DNA from: Mycolicibacterium poriferae
GTDB lineage: Bacteria > Actinomycetota > Actinomycetes > Mycobacteriales > Mycobacteriaceae
Direction of reading: 5' to 3'
NCBI RefSeq assembly: GCF_010728325.1
Contig: NZ_AP022570.1
Span: 4,030,001-4,094,000, forward strand
Length of the DNA stretch: 64,000 nt
Shown one piece after another: positions 1 through 10,305 of this stretch. The stretch's first letter is position 1; every line of letters starts with the position of its first letter. Position numbers and translations under genes: made by a program. The notes under the pieces were generated by a model. That model was given only the letters and a program-made list of their open reading frames with translations. It did not search any database and was not told the DNA's origin.

Positions 1-324
1 GTCAGATGCCGCGGGGAGTTCGGCGGCGATGCGGTCGAGCAGCGCGCCTCCGTCCGCAGCGCCCAGATCGATGAGGTGAGCCGTGCGGCCGTCGGAGAGG
101 TCCACGGTGCGAGGAGGCAGTGCGGGCGCAACACGTGGCACTGCGTCGGGTGCAGGGGCGGCCAGCGCGGGGCCCGCCGGCACAACCTGCGGCCCACTCA
201 GCACGAGCACAGCAGAGAGCAGTTCGGCCCCCAGCAGCGCCCCCAGGCGACGGCGAGCGCGTGATCCGTGCCGTCCGGAGGCGGCCGGCGACTCAGTAAC
301 GACGGACGTTGTAGATCGGCGCAT
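1..324 (-). CDS. Secreted protein, 3' part outside window (Rv2189c-position homologue)
   Basis: The gene runs off the left edge; 108 N-terminal residues are visible. The ATG at 324 lies inside the 3' end of the upstream NlpC/P60 gene, giving a 32-bp overlap and suggesting translational coupling. An Arg-rich stretch (residues 21-26) precedes a hydrophobic segment (27-48) and an ALA/AP cleavage-like site near residue 55, which indicates export. The mature part begins Ala/Pro-rich and then reads TVDLSDGRTAHLIDLG. I recognise no domain in the visible part. The position next to an NlpC/P60 hydrolase matches M. tuberculosis Rv2189c, a conserved protein of unknown function; that link rests on synteny, not alignment. 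Confidence 0.6.
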   Translation of the reverse strand, partial: MRRSTTSVVTESPAASGRHGSRARRRLGALLGAELLSAVLVLSGPQVVPAGPALAAPAPDAVPRVAPALPPRTVDLSDGRTAHLIDLGAADGGALLDRIAAELPAASD

Positions 325-1468
325 TGCTGACCGGCGCGACGCGCACCGGGGTGCCGTACGTCGACGCGTGCACCATCATCCCGTCACCGATGTAGATCCC
401 GACGTGCGAGGCATCGGAGTACTGGATGACCAGGTCGCCGGGCTGCATCTGGTCCGTCGACACCGGTTGGCCACCGCGTGCCAGGGCCTGGCTGGAGTGC
501 GGCAGCGAGATGCCGGCCTGCTGGAAGGACCACATCACCAGACCCGAGCAGTCGAAGGCGTTCGGGCCGGACCCACCCCACGAGTACGGCGAGCCGATCC
601 GGCTCAGCGCGGCCTGGATGACGGTCGTCGCCGCGGGCGACCCGGGCGCCGCGACGTCACCTGGCGGGATCGCTCCGGGTGGGGCGGGCAGCGGCGGAGG
701 TGCGTCCGGCAGGCCGGGCAACACCGGCGGCGCGGGCGGAGCGGCGATTATCGCCGGATCCTGGCCGGGCGGTACCGGCGCCGCGGCGGGCGGAACCGGG
801 GGCGGTGGCGGCATGGCGGCCAGCGCTTCCCGCTGGTTCGGCGTCAGCGCTTCGTATTGGGCCTTGACGATAGCGATCTGCACCTGCAGCTGGCTCTGCT
901 TGGACTGCAGGTCGGCGCGCACCGCAGCGGCCTGCTCGGCGGCGGTCTTCGCTTCCGCCGCCGACGCGGCAGACGCCTTCTCGGCGAGCTCGGCCTGGTG
1001 CCCCGTGTCGCGGAACGCCGTCATCTGGGCCTGCATCTCCGAGGCCATCACCCGCTGCACCGCGAGCTGATCGATCAGCCCCTGCGGGGACGACGCCGTC
1101 AACATCGCGTTGAAGCCCGACGTGCGCCCTCCCATGTACTCAGCGGCGGCGAGCGTGTCGACGGAACGCTGGAAGTGCGCGAGTTCGGATTTCGCGGCGT
1201 CGAGCGCGGCGAGGTCGCTGGCGTGCTTGGCCTCGGCCTCCTGCTGGATGGCGAGCTTGTTGTCCAGATCGAGCTGGGCGGAATGCATCAGCTCGGTGGT
1301 CTGCTCGGCCTGCCGAGACAGCTCATTCAGCTTTGCCAGCGCGTCATCGGCGGGATCCGCGCCGACCTGTCCGGCCAGCGCGGCGCCAGCCATGGCCACG
1401 CCGACGATCGCACTGATGAAGGGTCGCCGAAAACGATTGATGGTCCGGTGCGCGCGGTCGAGCCTCAA
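293..1468 (-). CDS. NlpC/P60 family cell-wall endopeptidase (Rv2190c-like)
   Basis: This is a secreted peptidoglycan hydrolase of the NlpC/P60 family, which cleaves stem peptides (gamma-D-Glu-diaminopimelate bonds in characterised members). Numbered from TTG 1468 (391 aa), it has an N-terminal signal segment ending ALAGQVGA, a helical coiled coil (about 45-205) rich in Gln/Ala/Glu, a Pro/Ala linker (about 219-280) and a C-terminal catalytic domain. The nucleophile Cys307 sits in FDCSGLV, His355 in SHVGIYIG and His367 in MVHAS. No ATG or GTG is available near the start. TTG 1468 is chosen because AAGGA lies 10 nt before it; TTG 1486 is the alternative and lacks such a site. Layout and synteny match Rv2190c. 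The stop overlaps the next gene. Confidence 0.88.
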   Translation of the reverse strand: MRLDRAHRTINRFRRPFISAIVGVAMAGAALAGQVGADPADDALAKLNELSRQAEQTTELMHSAQLDLDNKLAIQQEAEAKHASDLAALDAAKSELAHFQRSVDTLAAAEYMGGRTSGFNAMLTASSPQGLIDQLAVQRVMASEMQAQMTAFRDTGHQAELAEKASAASAAEAKTAAEQAAAVRADLQSKQSQLQVQIAIVKAQYEALTPNQREALAAMPPPPPVPPAAAPVPPGQDPAIIAAPPAPPVLPGLPDAPPPLPAPPGAIPPGDVAAPGSPAATTVIQAALSRIGSPYSWGGSGPNAFDCSGLVMWSFQQAGISLPHSSQALARGGQPVSTDQMQPGDLVIQYSDASHVGIYIGDGMMVHASTYGTPVRVAPVSNAPIYNVRRY

Positions 1469-1528
1469 GATTTGTGTGTCCTTCAACTGCCGTAACGAGC
1501 CGCCTCGAACTGCTCTAAGGTCTCAGAC

Positions 1529-1558
1529 AGGTTACGAAACGGCATCGGCCTTGTCCAA
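1529..1558 (-). promoter_or_regulatory. Putative promoter of the NlpC/P60 gene
   Basis: On the minus strand TTGGAC and TAACCT are separated by 18 nt, about 60 nt before the TTG start. This fits a SigA-type promoter with the mycobacterial TANNNT -10. No experimental support. Confidence 0.35.
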
Positions 1559-1621
1559 CAGGAGACGCAAATTTAACAGCCACTCCGAAGGTCTGGACAT
1601 TGTCGAAGCGGGGGCGTGTCG

Positions 1622-1864
1622 TCAGGCAACCCCGGCGCTTCCGTCCCGATGGATCGGCACCAACCTCAACCGCGGTGCCAGGCCCACTTCAGCGAGCACC
1701 TCCAGCGCCCGCTGCTCGTCGACGAGCAAATTGTCCGGCACGCCGAGCAGCACGCTGACAACGCAGTCCTGACAGCCCGGACCCCGGACCGCGCAGTCGT
1801 CACAGTCGATGGTCACCGTGCCGGTATCCGGCTCTTCGCCCGGCGGCAGCTGTTCCTGGGCCAT
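1622..1864 (-). CDS. Small four-Cys conserved hypothetical protein
   Basis: An 80-residue protein with an excellent ribosome site: AAAGGAGGG lies just before the ATG at 1864. An acidic Pro/Gly start is followed by CDDC and, after six residues, CQDC (two CxxC pairs), then VVSVLLGVPDNLLVDEQRA and a C-terminal segment with RLRLVPI. The paired CxxC motifs suggest a metal-binding knuckle or a redox pair, but I recognise no named family. It lies between the NlpC/P60 gene (same strand) and the divergent exonuclease fusion. Only 113 bp separate its start from the exonuclease start, so both probably use this interval for promoters. The function is unknown. Confidence 0.7.
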   Translation of the reverse strand: MAQEQLPPGEEPDTGTVTIDCDDCAVRGPGCQDCVVSVLLGVPDNLLVDEQRALEVLAEVGLAPRLRLVPIHRDGSAGVA

Positions 1865-1965
1865 GGCGCCCTCCTTTCGATGGCAGACGCCCGCACGGTA
1901 TCCGCGGGGTCTGACAGTTCCCGTCGCGTCCGGCCCGCCTCCCCGGACTTGTCACCGGGGCCGCC

Positions 1966-1971
1966 TACGTT
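1966..1971 (+). promoter_or_regulatory. -10 hexamer TACGTT, 6 nt before exonuclease start
   Basis: TACGTT ends 6 nt before the ATG at 1978, the spacing expected if transcription starts at or next to the start codon (leaderless mRNA). No Shine-Dalgarno sequence is evident. Confidence 0.4.
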
Positions 1972-1977
1972 CAGCCC

Positions 1978-3846
1978 ATGGGTCAGCTCAGCTTCACCGA
2001 CGTCGACCCGTCCTCCGACCCGTTTGCCGGCCCGACCCTGCGGGAGACCACCTTCGTCGTGGTCGATCTCGAGACCACAGGTGGCCGGGCGAGCGGTGAC
2101 CGGCATGACGCGATCACCGAGATCGGCGCGGTGAAGGTGCGCGGCGGTGAAGTCCTGGGTGAGTTCGCGACCCTCGTCGACCCGGGTCGCGACATCCCGT
2201 CTCAGATCGTCGCGCTCACCGGGATCACCACGTCGATGGTGTACGACGCCCCGCGGATCGACGCCGTGCTGCCCGCCTTTCTCGAGTTCTGCCGCGGAGC
2301 GGTGCTGGTGGCCCACAACGCGGGCTTCGACGTCGGGTTCCTGCGCGCCGCGGCCCAGCGCCACCACCTGCCCTGGCCCAAACCACCGGTGCTGTGCACC
2401 GTCAAGCTGGCCCGCCGGGTGCTCACCCGCGACGAGGCACCCAGCGTCAAGCTCTCCGCGTTGGCCACGTTGTTCGGCGCCACGACCACGCCCACGCACC
2501 GCGCCCTCGACGACGCCCGTGCGACCGTCGACGTGTTGCACGCGCTGATCGCCCGGGTGGGCAACCAGGGCGTGCACACCTACACCGACCTGCGCGCCTA
2601 CCTGCCCGACGTGACACCGGCCCAGCGGGCAAAGCGCCATCTGGCTCGCGGGCTACCGGCCACCCCTGGCGTCTACCTGTTCCGGGGTCCGTCGGCGGAG
2701 GTGCTCTACGTCGGCACCGCGGTCGACCTGCGGCGCCGAGTGGCGCAGTACTTCACCGGCGCCGATCCGCGCACGCGGATGAAGGAGATGGCCTCGCTGG
2801 CCGTCGGGGTCGACCACGTCGAGTGCGCCCACGACCTGGAAGCCGGAGTTCGAGAACTGCGGCTGCTCGCCGCGCATGCCCCGCCGTACAACCGTCGCTC
2901 GAAGTTCCCGCACCGCTGGTGGTGGGTGGCGCTGACCGACGAAGCGTTCCCGCGATTTTCGGTGGTGCGGGCACCCGGTGCCCGCAGCGCGGTCGGACCG
3001 TTCCGCGCTCGGGCCGACGCCCAGGACGCCGCGGCGCTGTTGGCCCGCTACACCGGGGTGCGGACGTGCACCTCCCGGCTGGGCCGCTCGGCCGTGCACG
3101 GACCGGCCTGCCCGGACCATGAGGTCTCGCCGTGCCCGGCGGTACGCGGCTCCCGCGCCGACGAGTACGCCGCCGCCGTCACCGAGGCGCGGGCGGTCAT
3201 CGACGGCCGCAACGACCACCCCCTCACGGCGATGCTTGCCCAAATCGCCGAGCTCGCCGAGCGCAATCGCTACGAGACCGCCGCGCGGCTGCGCGACCGC
3301 ACCGCCGCAGCCATCGACGTGCTGTGGCGTGGTCAGCGGCTACGCGCCCTCGCCGACGTCACCGAGCTCGTCGCCGCCAAGCCCGACGGCGATCACGGCT
3401 GGCAGTTCGCCGTGGTACGGCACGGTCAGCTCGCCGCGGCAGGATGCGCGCGGCGCGGTGTCCCGCCGATGCCGGTTGTGGAGGCACTGTGTGCCGGCGC
3501 GCAGACCGTGTTGCCTGCCGATGCGCCGTTGGGCGGTGCGCTGATCGAGGAGACGGCGCTGATCGCACGCTGGCTGACCGCCCCCGGAGTGCGCATCGTG
3601 CGGGCCGAGCCCGGCTACTGCTCGCCCGTGGGGGCCGCGGGCCGGCACGCGACGTGGTCGGCGTCGGCACGCTCGGCGCGACTTGCCTCGGAGCAGGTGA
3701 TGGCGCAGTGGAGCGCCTCGTCAGAACTGCTGAGTGAACCGCACCCAACGCGCGAGCAACTGCTCGGCCGCCCCGGAGTCGATCGCCTCGGCAGCGCGGG
3801 CCAGACCCGACTGCCAGGCAGGCACCCACTGGGCGTCGCTGGATAG
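1978..3846 (+). CDS. DEDDh exonuclease fused to UvrC-type GIY-YIG nuclease (Rv2191-like)
   Basis: This 622-aa protein joins a DnaQ/epsilon-like 3'-5' exonuclease to a UvrC N-terminal-like GIY-YIG domain (Cho-like), so a role in DNA repair or excision is inferred. Exonuclease residues are D30 and E32 (DLETTG), D118 (HNAGFD) and H174/D179 in the HxAxxD form, which assigns it to the DEDDh class. The GIY-YIG core is GVYLF (231-235) and VLYVG (242-246). The C-terminal third carries the UvrB/UvrC-like region with [13 protein letters not shown]. The architecture matches M. tuberculosis Rv2191. The gene overlaps the convergent trpD by 126 bp; those last residues look unconstrained and may be a read-on tail. 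Confidence 0.88.
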   Translation: MGQLSFTDVDPSSDPFAGPTLRETTFVVVDLETTGGRASGDRHDAITEIGAVKVRGGEVLGEFATLVDPGRDIPSQIVALTGITTSMVYDAPRIDAVLPAFLEFCRGAVLVAHNAGFDVGFLRAAAQRHHLPWPKPPVLCTVKLARRVLTRDEAPSVKLSALATLFGATTTPTHRALDDARATVDVLHALIARVGNQGVHTYTDLRAYLPDVTPAQRAKRHLARGLPATPGVYLFRGPSAEVLYVGTAVDLRRRVAQYFTGADPRTRMKEMASLAVGVDHVECAHDLEAGVRELRLLAAHAPPYNRRSKFPHRWWWVALTDEAFPRFSVVRAPGARSAVGPFRARADAQDAAALLARYTGVRTCTSRLGRSAVHGPACPDHEVSPCPAVRGSRADEYAAAVTEARAVIDGRNDHPLTAMLAQIAELAERNRYETAARLRDRTAAAIDVLWRGQRLRALADVTELVAAKPDGDHGWQFAVVRHGQLAAAGCARRGVPPMPVVEALCAGAQTVLPADAPLGGALIEETALIARWLTAPGVRIVRAEPGYCSPVGAAGRHATWSASARSARLASEQVMAQWSASSELLSEPHPTREQLLGRPGVDRLGSAGQTRLPGRHPLGVAG

Positions 3847-4770
3847 CCCCGCGTGGGCGACCAATGCGCCTGCCGCGTTGAGCACCACCGCATCGCGCAC
3901 CGGGCCCGGGGCGCCCCCCAGTACTGCCCTGGCCTCCGCGGCGTTGGCTTCGGCGTCGCCGCCGATCAGCGCCGAGATGTCCGCCCGGGCGAACCCGAAC
4001 GCAGCCGGATCGAGGGTCAACCGCTCCACCGTGCCGGCCTGCACCCGCCAGATGGTGCTGGTCGTGGTCGTCGTCAATTCGTCGAGTCCGTCGTCGCCGT
4101 GCACCACCAGCGCGCTCGACCCTCGGGTGGCGAACACGCCGGCCATCACCTCGGCGAGGTCCTCCCACGCGCAGCCGATCAGTCCCGCCCGCGGGGACGC
4201 GGGGTTGGTCAACGGGCCCAGCAGGTTGAACACGGTCGGCACGCCGATCTCGCGGCGCACCACCCCCGCGTGCTTGTAGGAGGGGTGGAACTGCGGGGCG
4301 AACGCAAAGCCGATGCCGACCTCGGCCACGCAGCGTGCCACTTCGTCGGGCCCCAGATCGATGCGTACGCCGAGCGCCTCGAGAGTGTCGGCGCCGCCGG
4401 ACAACGACGAGGCGGCGCGGTTCCCGTGCTTGACCACGGGCACGCCGGCGGCGGCGGTCACGATCGACGCCATCGTGGACAGATTGACGGTGTTGGCCCC
4501 GTCACCGCCGGTACCCACGACATCGACGGTGTCGGTGCCGATCTTGTCCGTCGGAACGCGGCGGGCGTGCTTGAGCATGATGTCGGCGAGCTCGGTGACC
4601 TCAGCCGAGGTCGGCCGCTTCATCTTCATCGCCACGCCGAACGCCGCGATCTGAGCCGGCGTCGCGGTGCCGGTCATGATCTGGTCCATCGCCCACGCCG
4701 CCTCACCGGGCGCCAGCGCCTGGTTGGTGGTCAGTTTTCCGAGGATCTGAGGCCATGTCGGGGCAGTCAC
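3721..4770 (-). CDS. trpD: Anthranilate phosphoribosyltransferase
   Basis: TrpD catalyses the second step of tryptophan synthesis, joining anthranilate to phosphoribosyl pyrophosphate. From GTG 4770 it is 349 aa, close to the usual family length. The PRPP-binding glycine loop [11 protein letters not shown] is at 86-96, and the conserved GNRAASS and FAPQFHPS segments follow. The GTG is chosen because upstream in-frame sequence is unconserved and [12 protein letters not shown] looks like the normal N-terminus; no clear ribosome site precedes it. As in M. tuberculosis (Rv2192c) the gene stands alone, away from other trp genes, between the exonuclease fusion and ctaE. Its 3' end overlaps the convergent exonuclease gene. 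Confidence 0.93.
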   Translation of the reverse strand: MTAPTWPQILGKLTTNQALAPGEAAWAMDQIMTGTATPAQIAAFGVAMKMKRPTSAEVTELADIMLKHARRVPTDKIGTDTVDVVGTGGDGANTVNLSTMASIVTAAAGVPVVKHGNRAASSLSGGADTLEALGVRIDLGPDEVARCVAEVGIGFAFAPQFHPSYKHAGVVRREIGVPTVFNLLGPLTNPASPRAGLIGCAWEDLAEVMAGVFATRGSSALVVHGDDGLDELTTTTTSTIWRVQAGTVERLTLDPAAFGFARADISALIGGDAEANAAEARAVLGGAPGPVRDAVVLNAAGALVAHAGLSSDAQWVPAWQSGLARAAEAIDSGAAEQLLARWVRFTQQF

Positions 4771-4831
4771 GACGGCGATGTTCCCACGTCGGCGGGGAAC
4801 TTCCCAACGCGCGTACCCGAGGCATTTATGA

Positions 4832-5497
<666 letters not shown>

Positions 5498-5523
5498 TCG
5501 GCTCGCCGAAAAGAAGGGGTTCC

Positions 5524-6360
5524 ATGCCGAAGAAGGCACCCTCCGCCGACCAGCCGGTGTCGGTCAGGCGGCGTCGTCTGCGCCGACGCCTGTCGGGCGC
5601 GCTGCTGCTGGCGATCGGTCTGGGCGTCGCCGGCGGTCTGGCCGCCACGCTCACGCCCGCGCCACAGGTAGCTGTTGCCGACGAGTCGGCCTCGGCGATG
5701 CTGCGCACCGGCCAGCAGCTCTACGAGACCTCCTGCGTGACCTGCCACGGCATCAACCTGCAAGGTGTCGCCGACCGCGGGCCCAGCCTCATCGGCGTCG
5801 GCGAGGCGGCGGTGTACTTCCAGGTCTCCACCGGTCGTATGCCCGCCATGCGCGGCGAGGCTCAGGCCCCGCAGAAGCCGGCGCAATTCGACGCGGAGCA
5901 GACCGACGCGCTGGGCGCCTACATCCAGGCCAACGGCGGCGGTCCGGTGGTCCCGCGCGACGAGAACGGCCAGATCGCCCAGGAATCGCTGCTGGGCAAC
6001 GACATCGCCCGCGGCGGCGACCTGTTCCGGCTGAACTGCGCCTCGTGCCACAACTTCACCGGCAAGGGCGGCGCGCTGTCCTCCGGCAAGTACGCACCGG
6101 ATCTGGGCGGTGCGAATCCCGCACAGATCTACACCGCGATGCTGACCGGTCCGCAGAACATGCCGAAGTTCTCCGACCGCCAGCTCACACCCGAAGAAAA
6201 GCGCGACATCGTGCGCTACGTCCGCGAGTCGGCTCAGACGCCGACCCCCGGCGGCCTCGGCCTGGGTGGCTTCGGCCCGACCTCCGAGGGCATGGTCGCG
6301 TGGATCGTTGGAATGGTGGCCGTCATCGCCGCCGCTCTCTGGATCGGAGCCCGCGCATGA
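5524..6360 (+). CDS. qcrC: Cytochrome bc1 complex di-heme cytochrome c subunit
   Basis: QcrC carries electrons from the Rieske protein to the aa3 oxidase inside the supercomplex, replacing a soluble cytochrome c. The 278-aa protein has an Arg-rich N-terminus and TM helix (about 20-42), two cytochrome c folds with heme motifs CVTCH (71-75) and CASCH (172-176), and a C-terminal TM anchor. ATG 5524 is chosen because AGAAGGGG lies 4 nt upstream. ATG 5494, which overlaps the ctaE stop as ATGA, would add ten residues and has no better ribosome site. The stop overlaps the qcrA start (ATGA), indicating translational coupling. The likely partners are QcrA, QcrB, CtaC and CtaE. Confidence 0.95.
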   Translation: MPKKAPSADQPVSVRRRRLRRRLSGALLLAIGLGVAGGLAATLTPAPQVAVADESASAMLRTGQQLYETSCVTCHGINLQGVADRGPSLIGVGEAAVYFQVSTGRMPAMRGEAQAPQKPAQFDAEQTDALGAYIQANGGGPVVPRDENGQIAQESLLGNDIARGGDLFRLNCASCHNFTGKGGALSSGKYAPDLGGANPAQIYTAMLTGPQNMPKFSDRQLTPEEKRDIVRYVRESAQTPTPGGLGLGGFGPTSEGMVAWIVGMVAVIAAALWIGARA

Positions 6361-7568
6361 GCGACAACAGCGACGACGATCTCAAAGGCTCCGACACCCC
6401 GGGCCAGAAGGGCGCCCCCGGTCAGCCGACCGACGCCGAACTGGCCGAGATGACCCAGGAGCAGCTCGTCGAGTTGGGCGGCCGACTCGACGGGGTCGAG
6501 ACCGTCTACAAGGAGCCGCGCTGGCCGGTTCCCGGCACCAAGGCCGAGAAGCGCGCCGAACGCGGCGTGGCGTCCTGGCTGATGCTGGGCGGTGTCGCCG
6601 GGCTGGCACTGCTGCTGGTCTTCTTGTTCTGGCCGTGGGAGTACAAGGCCTTCGGTGAGCCGGGCGAATTCCTCTACACGCTGGCCACCCCGCTCTACGG
6701 TCTCACGTTCGGCCTGTCGATCCTCGCGATCGGCATCGGCGCGGTGATGTACCAGAAGAAGTTCATCCCCGAGGAGATCTCCATTCAGGAGCGCCACGAC
6801 GGCCGCTCCCCCGAGCTGCACCGCAAGACCGTCGCGGCCAACCTCGGCAACGCCCTGGACGGGTCGACGATCAAGCGGCGCAAGGTCATCGGCTTGTCGC
6901 TGGGCATCGGCCTGGGCGCGTTCGGGGTGGGCACGCTGGTCGCCTTCATCGGCGGGCTGATCAAGAACCCGTGGAAGCCGGTGGTCCCGACCGCCGAGGG
7001 TATGAAGGCGGTGCTCTGGACGTCCGGTTGGACGCCGCGGTTCGAGGGCGAAACCATCTACCTGGCGCGCGCCACCGGGCGCCCGGGCAACTCCCCCTAC
7101 GTCAAGATGCGTCCTGAGGACATCGACGCCGGCGGCATGGAGACGGTGTTTCCGTGGCGCGAATCCGACGGCGACGGCACCACGGTGGAGTCCGAGCACC
7201 ATCTGTTCGACATCGCGATGGGCGTGCGCAACCCCGTCATGCTGATCCGCATCCGGGCGGTCGACATGAAGCGCGTCGTCAAGCGCAAGGGGCAGGAGAG
7301 CTTCAACTTCGGTGAGCTGTTCGCGTACACGAAGGTGTGCTCGCATCTGGGCTGCCCGTCCTCGCTGTACGAACAGCAGACCTACCGCATCCTCTGCCCC
7401 TGCCATCAGTCGCAGTTCGACGCACTGGAGTTCGCGAAGCCGATCTTCGGGCCGGCGGCGCGTGCCCTCGCCCAGCTGCCGATCACGATTGACCAGGACG
7501 GATACTTGGTCGCCAACGGCGACTTCATCGAACCCGTCGGACCGGCATTCTGGGAGCGCACATCATGA
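6357..7568 (+). CDS. qcrA: Cytochrome bc1 complex Rieske iron-sulfur subunit
   Basis: QcrA passes electrons from menaquinol to QcrC through a [2Fe-2S] Rieske cluster. The 403-aa protein starts with an acidic cytoplasmic extension (1-60), has three TM segments (about 76-96, 110-130 and 180-205) typical of actinobacterial Rieske proteins, and ends in the Rieske fold. Cluster ligands are C328 and H330 in CSHLGC and C347 and H350 in CPCH; C333 and C349 would form the conserved disulfide. The ATG overlaps the qcrC stop (ATGA) and the gene's own stop overlaps the qcrB start the same way, so qcrCAB are tightly coupled. Synteny is to Rv2195. Confidence 0.96.
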   Translation: MSDNSDDDLKGSDTPGQKGAPGQPTDAELAEMTQEQLVELGGRLDGVETVYKEPRWPVPGTKAEKRAERGVASWLMLGGVAGLALLLVFLFWPWEYKAFGEPGEFLYTLATPLYGLTFGLSILAIGIGAVMYQKKFIPEEISIQERHDGRSPELHRKTVAANLGNALDGSTIKRRKVIGLSLGIGLGAFGVGTLVAFIGGLIKNPWKPVVPTAEGMKAVLWTSGWTPRFEGETIYLARATGRPGNSPYVKMRPEDIDAGGMETVFPWRESDGDGTTVESEHHLFDIAMGVRNPVMLIRIRAVDMKRVVKRKGQESFNFGELFAYTKVCSHLGCPSSLYEQQTYRILCPCHQSQFDALEFAKPIFGPAARALAQLPITIDQDGYLVANGDFIEPVGPAFWERTS

Positions 7569-9241
7569 GCCCACGTCCAAGCCCTGCAGAGATCGCCGCC
7601 AAGCAGGGTGACGCGATCGACTCGCGCTACCACCCGTCCGCCGCGGTCCGCCGTCAGCTGAACAAGGTCTTTCCGACGCACTGGTCGTTCCTGCTCGGTG
7701 AGATCGCGCTGTACAGCTTCCTCGTGCTGCTGCTCACCGGCGTGTGGTTGACGCTGTTCTTCGACCCGTCGATGGCTCACGTCACCTACGACGGCGTCTA
7801 TCAGCCTCTGCGCGGCGTCGGCATGTCCCGAGCGTACGAGACCGCGCTGGACATCAGCTTCGAGATTCGCGGCGGCCTGTTCGTCCGGCAGGTCCACCAC
7901 TGGGCGGCACTGCTGTTCGCCGCCTCGATCATGGTGCACCTGGCCCGCATCTTCTTCACCGGGGCGTTCCGACGCCCCCGCGAAGCCAACTGGGTGATCG
8001 GGTCGTTGCTGCTGATCCTGGCGATGTTCGAGGGTTTCTTCGGTTACTCGCTGCCCGACGACCTGCTGTCGGGCACCGGCCTCCGCGCGGCCCTGTCGGG
8101 CATCACGATGGGAATTCCGCTGGTCGGCACCTGGATGCACTGGGCGCTGTTCGGCGGCGACTTCCCCGGCGACATCATCATTCCGCGCCTGTACGCGCTG
8201 CACATCCTGTTGATCCCGGGCATCATCCTGGCGCTCATCGGTGTGCACCTGGCCCTGGTCTGGTTCCAGAAGCACACCCAGTTCCCCGGCCCCGGCCGCA
8301 CCGAGACCAACGTGGTCGGTGTGCGCGTCATGCCGGTGTTCGCCGTCAAGTCCGGCGCGTTCTTCGCCGTCACGGTGGGCATCCTGGGTCTGATGGGTGG
8401 CCTGCTGCAGATCAACCCGATCTGGAACCTGGGCCCCTACAACCCTTCCCAGGTGTCGGCGGGCAGTCAGCCCGACTTCTACATGATGTGGACCGACGGT
8501 CTGATCCGGCTGTGGCCGGCGTGGGAGTTCTACTTCTTCGGACACACCATCCCGCAGGGTGTCTGGGTGGCTGTCGGTATGGGCCTGATCTTCGCCCTGC
8601 TGATCGCCTACCCGTTCCTGGAGAAGAAGTTCTCCGGCGACGACGCCCACCACAACCTGTTGCAGCGCCCGCGTGACGCTCCGACCCGCACCGCGGTCGG
8701 CGCGGCGGCGATCTCGTTCTACATCCTGCTGACCTTCGCCTGCATGAACGACATCATCGCGCTGAAGTTCCACATCTCGTTGAACGCGACGACGTGGATC
8801 GGCCGAGTCGGCATGGTGCTGCTGCCCGCGATCGTGTACCTGGTGACCTATCGCTGGGCGGTGGGGCTGCAGCGCAGCGACCGCGAGGTGCTCGAGCACG
8901 GTATCGAGACGGGCATCATCAAGCGGCTGCCGCACGGCGCCTACGTCGAGCTGCATCAGCCGCTCGGCCCAGTCGACGAGCACGGGCACGCGATTCCGCT
9001 GGAGTACCAGGGTGCGGCTCTGCCCAAGCGGATGAACAAGCTGGGATCCAGCGGAGCGCCGGGGACGGGAAGCTTCCTGCGCGGCGACCCGCTCTCCGAG
9101 CACGAGGCGCTCACCGAGGCGGCTCACGCCGCCGAGCGTCGGGCCATCACCGCGCTGCGCGAACATCAGGAGCGCACCAGCGTGGGCAACGGCTCGTCGA
9201 ACGGCCACTCCAATGGCTCGTCGAACGGCCACCACGAGTAG
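7565..9241 (+). CDS. qcrB: Cytochrome bc1 complex cytochrome b subunit
   Basis: QcrB holds two b hemes and the quinol sites of complex III. The 558-aa protein has about eight TM helices. Candidate heme ligands are H111 and H125 ([15 protein letters not shown]) and H213 and H228 ([14 protein letters not shown]). The quinol-site region contains [11 protein letters not shown]. The C-terminus extends well beyond the membrane core and ends in a low-complexity Gly/Ser/Asn/His tail ([17 protein letters not shown]) built from a 24-bp in-frame repeat. It is last in the ctaE-qcrCAB operon, and a strong hairpin follows the stop. Synteny is to Rv2196, the target of telacebec-class inhibitors in M. tuberculosis. 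Confidence 0.96.
   Translation: MSPRPSPAEIAAKQGDAIDSRYHPSAAVRRQLNKVFPTHWSFLLGEIALYSFLVLLLTGVWLTLFFDPSMAHVTYDGVYQPLRGVGMSRAYETALDISFEIRGGLFVRQVHHWAALLFAASIMVHLARIFFTGAFRRPREANWVIGSLLLILAMFEGFFGYSLPDDLLSGTGLRAALSGITMGIPLVGTWMHWALFGGDFPGDIIIPRLYALHILLIPGIILALIGVHLALVWFQKHTQFPGPGRTETNVVGVRVMPVFAVKSGAFFAVTVGILGLMGGLLQINPIWNLGPYNPSQVSAGSQPDFYMMWTDGLIRLWPAWEFYFFGHTIPQGVWVAVGMGLIFALLIAYPFLEKKFSGDDAHHNLLQRPRDAPTRTAVGAAAISFYILLTFACMNDIIALKFHISLNATTWIGRVGMVLLPAIVYLVTYRWAVGLQRSDREVLEHGIETGIIKRLPHGAYVELHQPLGPVDEHGHAIPLEYQGAALPKRMNKLGSSGAPGTGSFLRGDPLSEHEALTEAAHAAERRAITALREHQERTSVGNGSSNGHSNGSSNGHHE
9191..9238 (+). repeat. 24-bp in-frame tandem repeat at the qcrB 3' end
   Basis: GGCTCGTCGAACGGCCAC occurs at 9191-9208 and again at 9215-9232 (24-bp period). 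It encodes a duplicated GSSNGH-type octapeptide just before the qcrB stop. Confidence 0.75.
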
Positions 9242-9257
9242 TTTCCGCACGAACGCA

Positions 9258-9293
9258 CTGGGCCGTCCCCGCCGCGAGGCTGGGACGGCCCAG
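9258..9293 (+). terminator. Perfect 12-bp hairpin after qcrB
   Basis: CTGGGCCGTCCC (9258-9269) and its exact reverse complement (9282-9293) enclose a 12-nt loop 16 bp after the qcrB stop. CTGTTTGT follows, so this is probably an intrinsic-type terminator with a weak U tract, closing the ctaE-qcrCAB operon. Confidence 0.7.
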
Positions 9294-9433
9294 CTGTTTG
9301 TAGGGCGCTGTTTGTAGGGCGCAGTCCGCCCAGTTGTTCGTAAGACCGGGCACAGTCGTGTGAAGGACCCAGTCGGCCCAGTTCTTCGTTGGACGGGCCC
9401 AGTTTTCTCCGAGGCGCAGTCGGCCCAGTTGTT
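9294..9433. repeat. Layered intergenic tandem repeats after qcrB
   Basis: The 359-bp interval 9242-9600 has no supportable gene. CTGTTTGTAGGGCG occurs twice in tandem (9294-9307 and 9308-9321). Degenerate units of 47-48 bp follow, each opening with CAGTCSGCCCAGTTSTT, at 9322, 9370 and 9417; the last unit is partial. I see no clear feature in 9434-9600. Confidence 0.7.
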
Positions 9434-9600
9434 GAAAGCCGTGGGTGGCCTGAACGCCCTGCCGTTGCGATGCCCCACCGCTGTGAAGGCGCCGGGATCG
9501 GCGACAACGATTCCGGGCCGCTGCAGCAGGGCTATGTCGCCGCCGTCCGCGTGCGCAGCCGACGTCGCGGCGAACGCCGAAACAACGCAGCCGTTGGGGA

Positions 9601-10305
9601 TCAGTCGGTGGCGCGGGAAGTGTGGTTGGCGAGTTCGCGCAGGAAATACCACATGACCGCACCCATCCCCACGGTGACGACTCCGGCCAGACCGTAGAGC
9701 ACCCACGCGATCGTCTCTGTCTCGACGGCCATCAGATAGGTCGCGATGCCGGTCAGCAAGGTGGCCACGCCCATCGCGGTCATCATGGCCACCCCGAACC
9801 GCAGGAACACCTGGTCGACGGCCGGAGACACCGAGCTCGGCTCCGCGGTCCGCTGTAACCGCGGCGGAGGGCCGCTGGCCTCCGCGGTCGGCGTCGCGGC
9901 CCTGAGCTTCTCGGTCGGCGCGTCCGCTCCCCCCACGGGTTTCTGGGCCGCAGGACGCTCGTCGGTGGCCTCCGGCGGCTCCGGTGACGTCTCCTCCCCG
10001 CTGCTGTCCCCCGAGCTGCGCCGTGCGCGCAGCAGCAAGGGCACCGCGGCGATGATCACCGCTGCGGACACCCCGATCACGGTGTAGAGGAACCACGGTG
10101 TGCCCGTGTCGCCGGCGTCGGCTTGGCCGTGCGTCAGATCGACGAGGGCCACCGTCGCGGCAACTCCGGCACCGAGGGCCGCCAGCCAGACCACCGCACA
10201 GCTGCCGATCAGGATGCGGTCGGTGCGGTCGAGTGCGGCGAGGTCGAGACCCGGGCGGGACTGGTCGGCGGTGTCAGGAAGATATGTCATGGGCTGTGTG
10301 GTCAC
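9601..10305 (-). CDS. DUF2561 family membrane protein (Rv2197c-like)
   Basis: A 234-aa mycobacterial membrane protein of unknown function. It has two N-terminal TM helices (about 31-55 and 72-92), a Pro/Glu/Ala-rich loop (about 95-155) and two C-terminal TM helices (about 165-190 and 197-220). Position and topology match Rv2197c (DUF2561). GTG 10305 follows the mmpS3 stop with no gap (TAGGTG), which would allow re-initiation; ATG 10290 is the alternative start. It is co-directional with mmpS3 and lies between the terminal oxidase genes, so a link to the cell envelope or respiratory chain is possible but unproven. Confidence 0.78.
   Translation of the reverse strand: MTTQPMTYLPDTADQSRPGLDLAALDRTDRILIGSCAVVWLAALGAGVAATVALVDLTHGQADAGDTGTPWFLYTVIGVSAAVIIAAVPLLLRARRSSGDSSGEETSPEPPEATDERPAAQKPVGGADAPTEKLRAATPTAEASGPPPRLQRTAEPSSVSPAVDQVFLRFGVAMMTAMGVATLLTGIATYLMAVETETIAWVLYGLAGVVTVGMGAVMWYFLRELANHTSRATD

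Noticed and set aside
83..1495. Long plus-strand open frame opposite the NlpC/P60 gene
   Set aside because: Arg/Gly-rich translation with no domain; it is the GC-codon shadow of the minus-strand NlpC/P60 gene, which has a signal peptide and catalytic triad.
1487..1621. Possible c-di-AMP (ydaO) riboswitch before the NlpC/P60 gene
   Set aside because: Such switches often precede cell-wall hydrolase genes, but I could not find the conserved core in this 135-bp interval.
9147..9662. Minus-strand open frames through the intergenic repeats with recurring NWAD and QLGR motifs
   Set aside because: The peptide repeats only reflect the 47/48-bp DNA repeat; there is no ribosome site and frames differ between copies.
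7406..10096. 896-residue minus-strand open frame across qcrB and the repeat region
   Set aside because: Antisense to qcrB; composition rich in Arg, Gln, Asp and His as expected of a shadow frame, with no start signal or domain.
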